From DATAEK01 sp036258055 (GTDB lineage Bacteria; Acidobacteriota; Vicinamibacteria; Vicinamibacterales; 2-12-FULL-66-21): a stretch of 27,881 nucleotides of DNA. The DNA lies in contig DATAEK010000314.1 in NCBI GenBank assembly GCA_036258055.1, positions 1-27,881 on the forward strand. The letters run 5' to 3'. The position numbers were made by a program, and so were the translations under genes. Of the stretch, positions 26,685 through 27,881 are shown piece by piece (position 1 is the stretch's first letter; every line of letters begins with the position of its first letter). The notes under the pieces are model-generated. The model ran no database searches, had not been told where the DNA came from, and saw only the letters and a list, made by a program, of their open reading frames with translations.

Positions 26685-26690
26685 ATTCTA
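26685..26690 (-). promoter_or_regulatory. -10 hexamer of the receptor-channel operon
   Basis: TAGAAT on the minus strand, ten bases before the chosen ATG at 26674, would give a transcript with almost no leader. It is the same hexamer as before the ECF sigma gene. No good -35 is visible. Confidence 0.4.
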
Positions 26691-26772
26691 CGCGTCAGGA
26701 CAGGCGCGACACGGCCCGAAACGACAGATCACCAGCGGAGGAGGGATGATCATCACGGGACGGCGATACGAC

Positions 26773-27288
26773 TCAACTCCGGGACAAGGAGCGCCGACGC
26801 GGTGTCTGGAGGGACGGTCGCGAATGCCGTTGCGTTCTCTCGACGCGTTCGTGCTCGATCAGCGGCCTCTCACCGAGTGACTCGAGAAGGTGCGCTGGCT
26901 TGCCGGCGCCGGTGGTGGCAATCCGGTGATCCCAGTCTGCCACCAAATGCCGAAGCTCGGTGCGAAGAGCCGACAGCTGCTGCAACCGATCCTCGAGGTC
27001 GGCGAGCCGCTGTTTCACGAGATCCCGAACCGCCTTGCAGGGCGGCGATCCGCGGTCGCGCTCGCGAAGCACCCGGGCGAGCTCGTCGAGTGAGAACCCG
27101 ATCACGAGCGCGCGCTGAATCAGTTGGACCCGCGTGATCGTCTGTGGCGGATACCGCCGATATCCGGATGGCGTGCGAACCGGCGCCGGCAGCAATCCCT
27201 TGCGCTCGTAGTGGCGCAGCGTATCCGTGCTGACGCCGACCCGCCTGGCCACGTCACTCGGACTGAGCGTCACGCGGTCTGCATTCAT
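26773..27288 (-). CDS. MerR family transcriptional regulator
   Basis: The N-terminal helix-turn-helix and wing of this 171-residue protein are typical: VARRVGVSTDTLRHYERKGL (about 13-32), then RTPSGYRRYPPQTITRVQLI. A coiled-coil dimer helix follows. One cysteine, in GSPPCKAVRDL, sits where metal-responsive MerR proteins bear a ligand, but the second C-terminal Cys pair of ZntR/CueR is absent, so the effector is uncertain. SD-like AGGAAG precedes the ATG, which overlaps the stop of the upstream secreted-protein gene. It probably activates its own operon at the long-spacer promoter at 27806-27836. A diverged partial copy lies at 22849-23076. Confidence 0.92.
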   Translation of the reverse strand: MNADRVTLSPSDVARRVGVSTDTLRHYERKGLLPAPVRTPSGYRRYPPQTITRVQLIQRALVIGFSLDELARVLRERDRGSPPCKAVRDLVKQRLADLEDRLQQLSALRTELRHLVADWDHRIATTGAGKPAHLLESLGERPLIEHERVERTQRHSRPSLQTPRRRSLSRS

Positions 27289-27776
27289 CGCTTCCTGACT
27301 TCGGTCGAGTCACCTGTTCGATGATCGTCGATCTGGAACCGGAGAAACCGGTGGACGGCCGAGACCGCTTCGGCATCCGCAGCGACAATGTCGATCCGTC
27401 CACCGTGAGCGGTTTCGACGTACCTGTACGAGATCAAGGCTCGTAGCCTCGTCATGTCGGCAGTACCGGGCACATTGGTGTCATGCACCAGCATCGGGGC
27501 CTCGAAGTCTCCGGCAGCGAACATCGCCGCGATGTGCGGCAGATGCGCCCGGATTGCTTCCAGGTTGGTCTTGTCGGCCGAGGCCTTTACGTTGACCTCG
27601 ATCGCGCCGCCATCCTCGTAGAGTGAAAAGCGATGGAGGGTGGCGTCCTGGTCGAAGCGCATGACATGGGCGCCGCGGCGGTTGACCTCCGCCTGATGAG
27701 ACGCCGTCCCGCCTTGCTGCGCGCCAACCGCCGTCGCCGTCGCAAGACACAGGGCTATCAGTCCGAGCATCTTCAT
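27285..27776 (-). CDS. Secreted protein of unknown function in a merR operon
   Basis: This 163-residue precursor has a clear signal peptide (MKMLGLIALCLATATAVGAQ). The mature part contains NRRGAHVMRFDQDATLHRF, HLPHIAAMFAAGDFEAPMLVH and a C-terminal HRFLRFQIDDHRTGD. I recall similar proteins being labelled aspartate carbamoyltransferase in databases, apparently wrongly, since no ATCase motif is present. The many His residues might bind metal, which would suit control by a MerR protein, but that is inference. ATG 27776 is chosen because AAAGGAG lies six bases upstream. It is the first gene of the operon, overlapping merR by 4 bp. Confidence 0.82.
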   Translation of the reverse strand: MKMLGLIALCLATATAVGAQQGGTASHQAEVNRRGAHVMRFDQDATLHRFSLYEDGGAIEVNVKASADKTNLEAIRAHLPHIAAMFAAGDFEAPMLVHDTNVPGTADMTRLRALISYRYVETAHGGRIDIVAADAEAVSAVHRFLRFQIDDHRTGDSTEVRKR

Positions 27777-27805
27777 TGATGGCTCCTTTCGAGAGACCAT
27801 CGATG

Positions 27806-27836
27806 ACACTACAGCTTGGAACGGTTCCAGGGTCAA
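27806..27836 (-). promoter_or_regulatory. MerR-type promoter with long spacer and dyad operator
   Basis: On the minus strand TTGACC (27831-27836) and TAGTGT (27806-27811) are separated by 19 bp, and the spacer holds the perfect dyad TGGAAC-C-GTTCCA (27817-27829). The layout closely resembles MerR/ZntR-class promoters, where the regulator untwists an over-long spacer. A TGTAGT hexamer with 17 bp spacing is an alternative -10. Confidence 0.75.
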
Positions 27837-27881
27837 GGACTGGGGATATTGTGACGGCAGCGGCAAGAATCCGAGGCGCCA

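Overview
The window is GC-rich and has dense, often overlapping bacterial genes with GTG and ATG starts. It most likely comes from an Acidobacteriota genome, probably a Vicinamibacteria-like lineage. That call rests on a PadR regulator overlapping an ADOP-type (acidobacterial duplicated orphan permease) gene, a second ADOP permease, a DUF3500 protein and the general gene repertoire. It is an inference; there is no rRNA, tRNA, CRISPR array, insertion sequence or phage gene to test it.

Layout. (a) 1-3.9 kb: a DUF3500 secreted protein, cut by the window edge, is divergent from a padR-permease pair behind a tandem palindromic operator. (b) 4.0-8.0 kb: a secreted protein of unknown function with a clear promoter, glucose-6-phosphate dehydrogenase (zwf) and a single-domain cobalamin-independent methionine-synthase-like enzyme. 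(c) 8.2-12.7 kb: an unusual cluster of very small genes (membrane protein, zinc ribbons, RRM RNA-binding protein, helical protein, omega-subunit-like protein) around a DEAD-box RNA helicase and a Crp-type regulator. Four transcription units here begin with the same short structured leader, lying between a -10-like box and a Shine-Dalgarno (SD) sequence. I regard this repeated leader as the best candidate for an undescribed element. (d) 13.0-18.6 kb: a B12-binding radical SAM protein, a DUF4118/PAS hybrid histidine kinase with a receiver domain, and a cupin. (e) 18.7-22.8 kb: an ECF sigma factor overlapping a soluble zinc-binding anti-sigma-like protein, an ASCH-like protein and the second ADOP permease. 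(f) 22.8-27.8 kb, minus strand: a secreted protein and a MerR regulator behind a MerR-type promoter, then a dCACHE-HAMP-cyclase receptor that appears frameshifted into two ORFs, then an MscS channel with a C-terminal cyclic-nucleotide-binding-like domain. A diverged 3' fragment of the same merR follows.

How the parts may work together. In (f) the cyclase-like receptor and the channel overlap by ATGA and look like one signalling unit. However, the cyclase lacks both metal-binding aspartates and the transition-state residues, and the channel's binding domain lacks the usual phosphate-binding arginine. The pair may therefore signal without cAMP chemistry. In (c) the shared leader suggests one common cue controlling several RNA- and transcription-related small proteins. 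All gene assignments come from reading motifs by eye; no database search was run.
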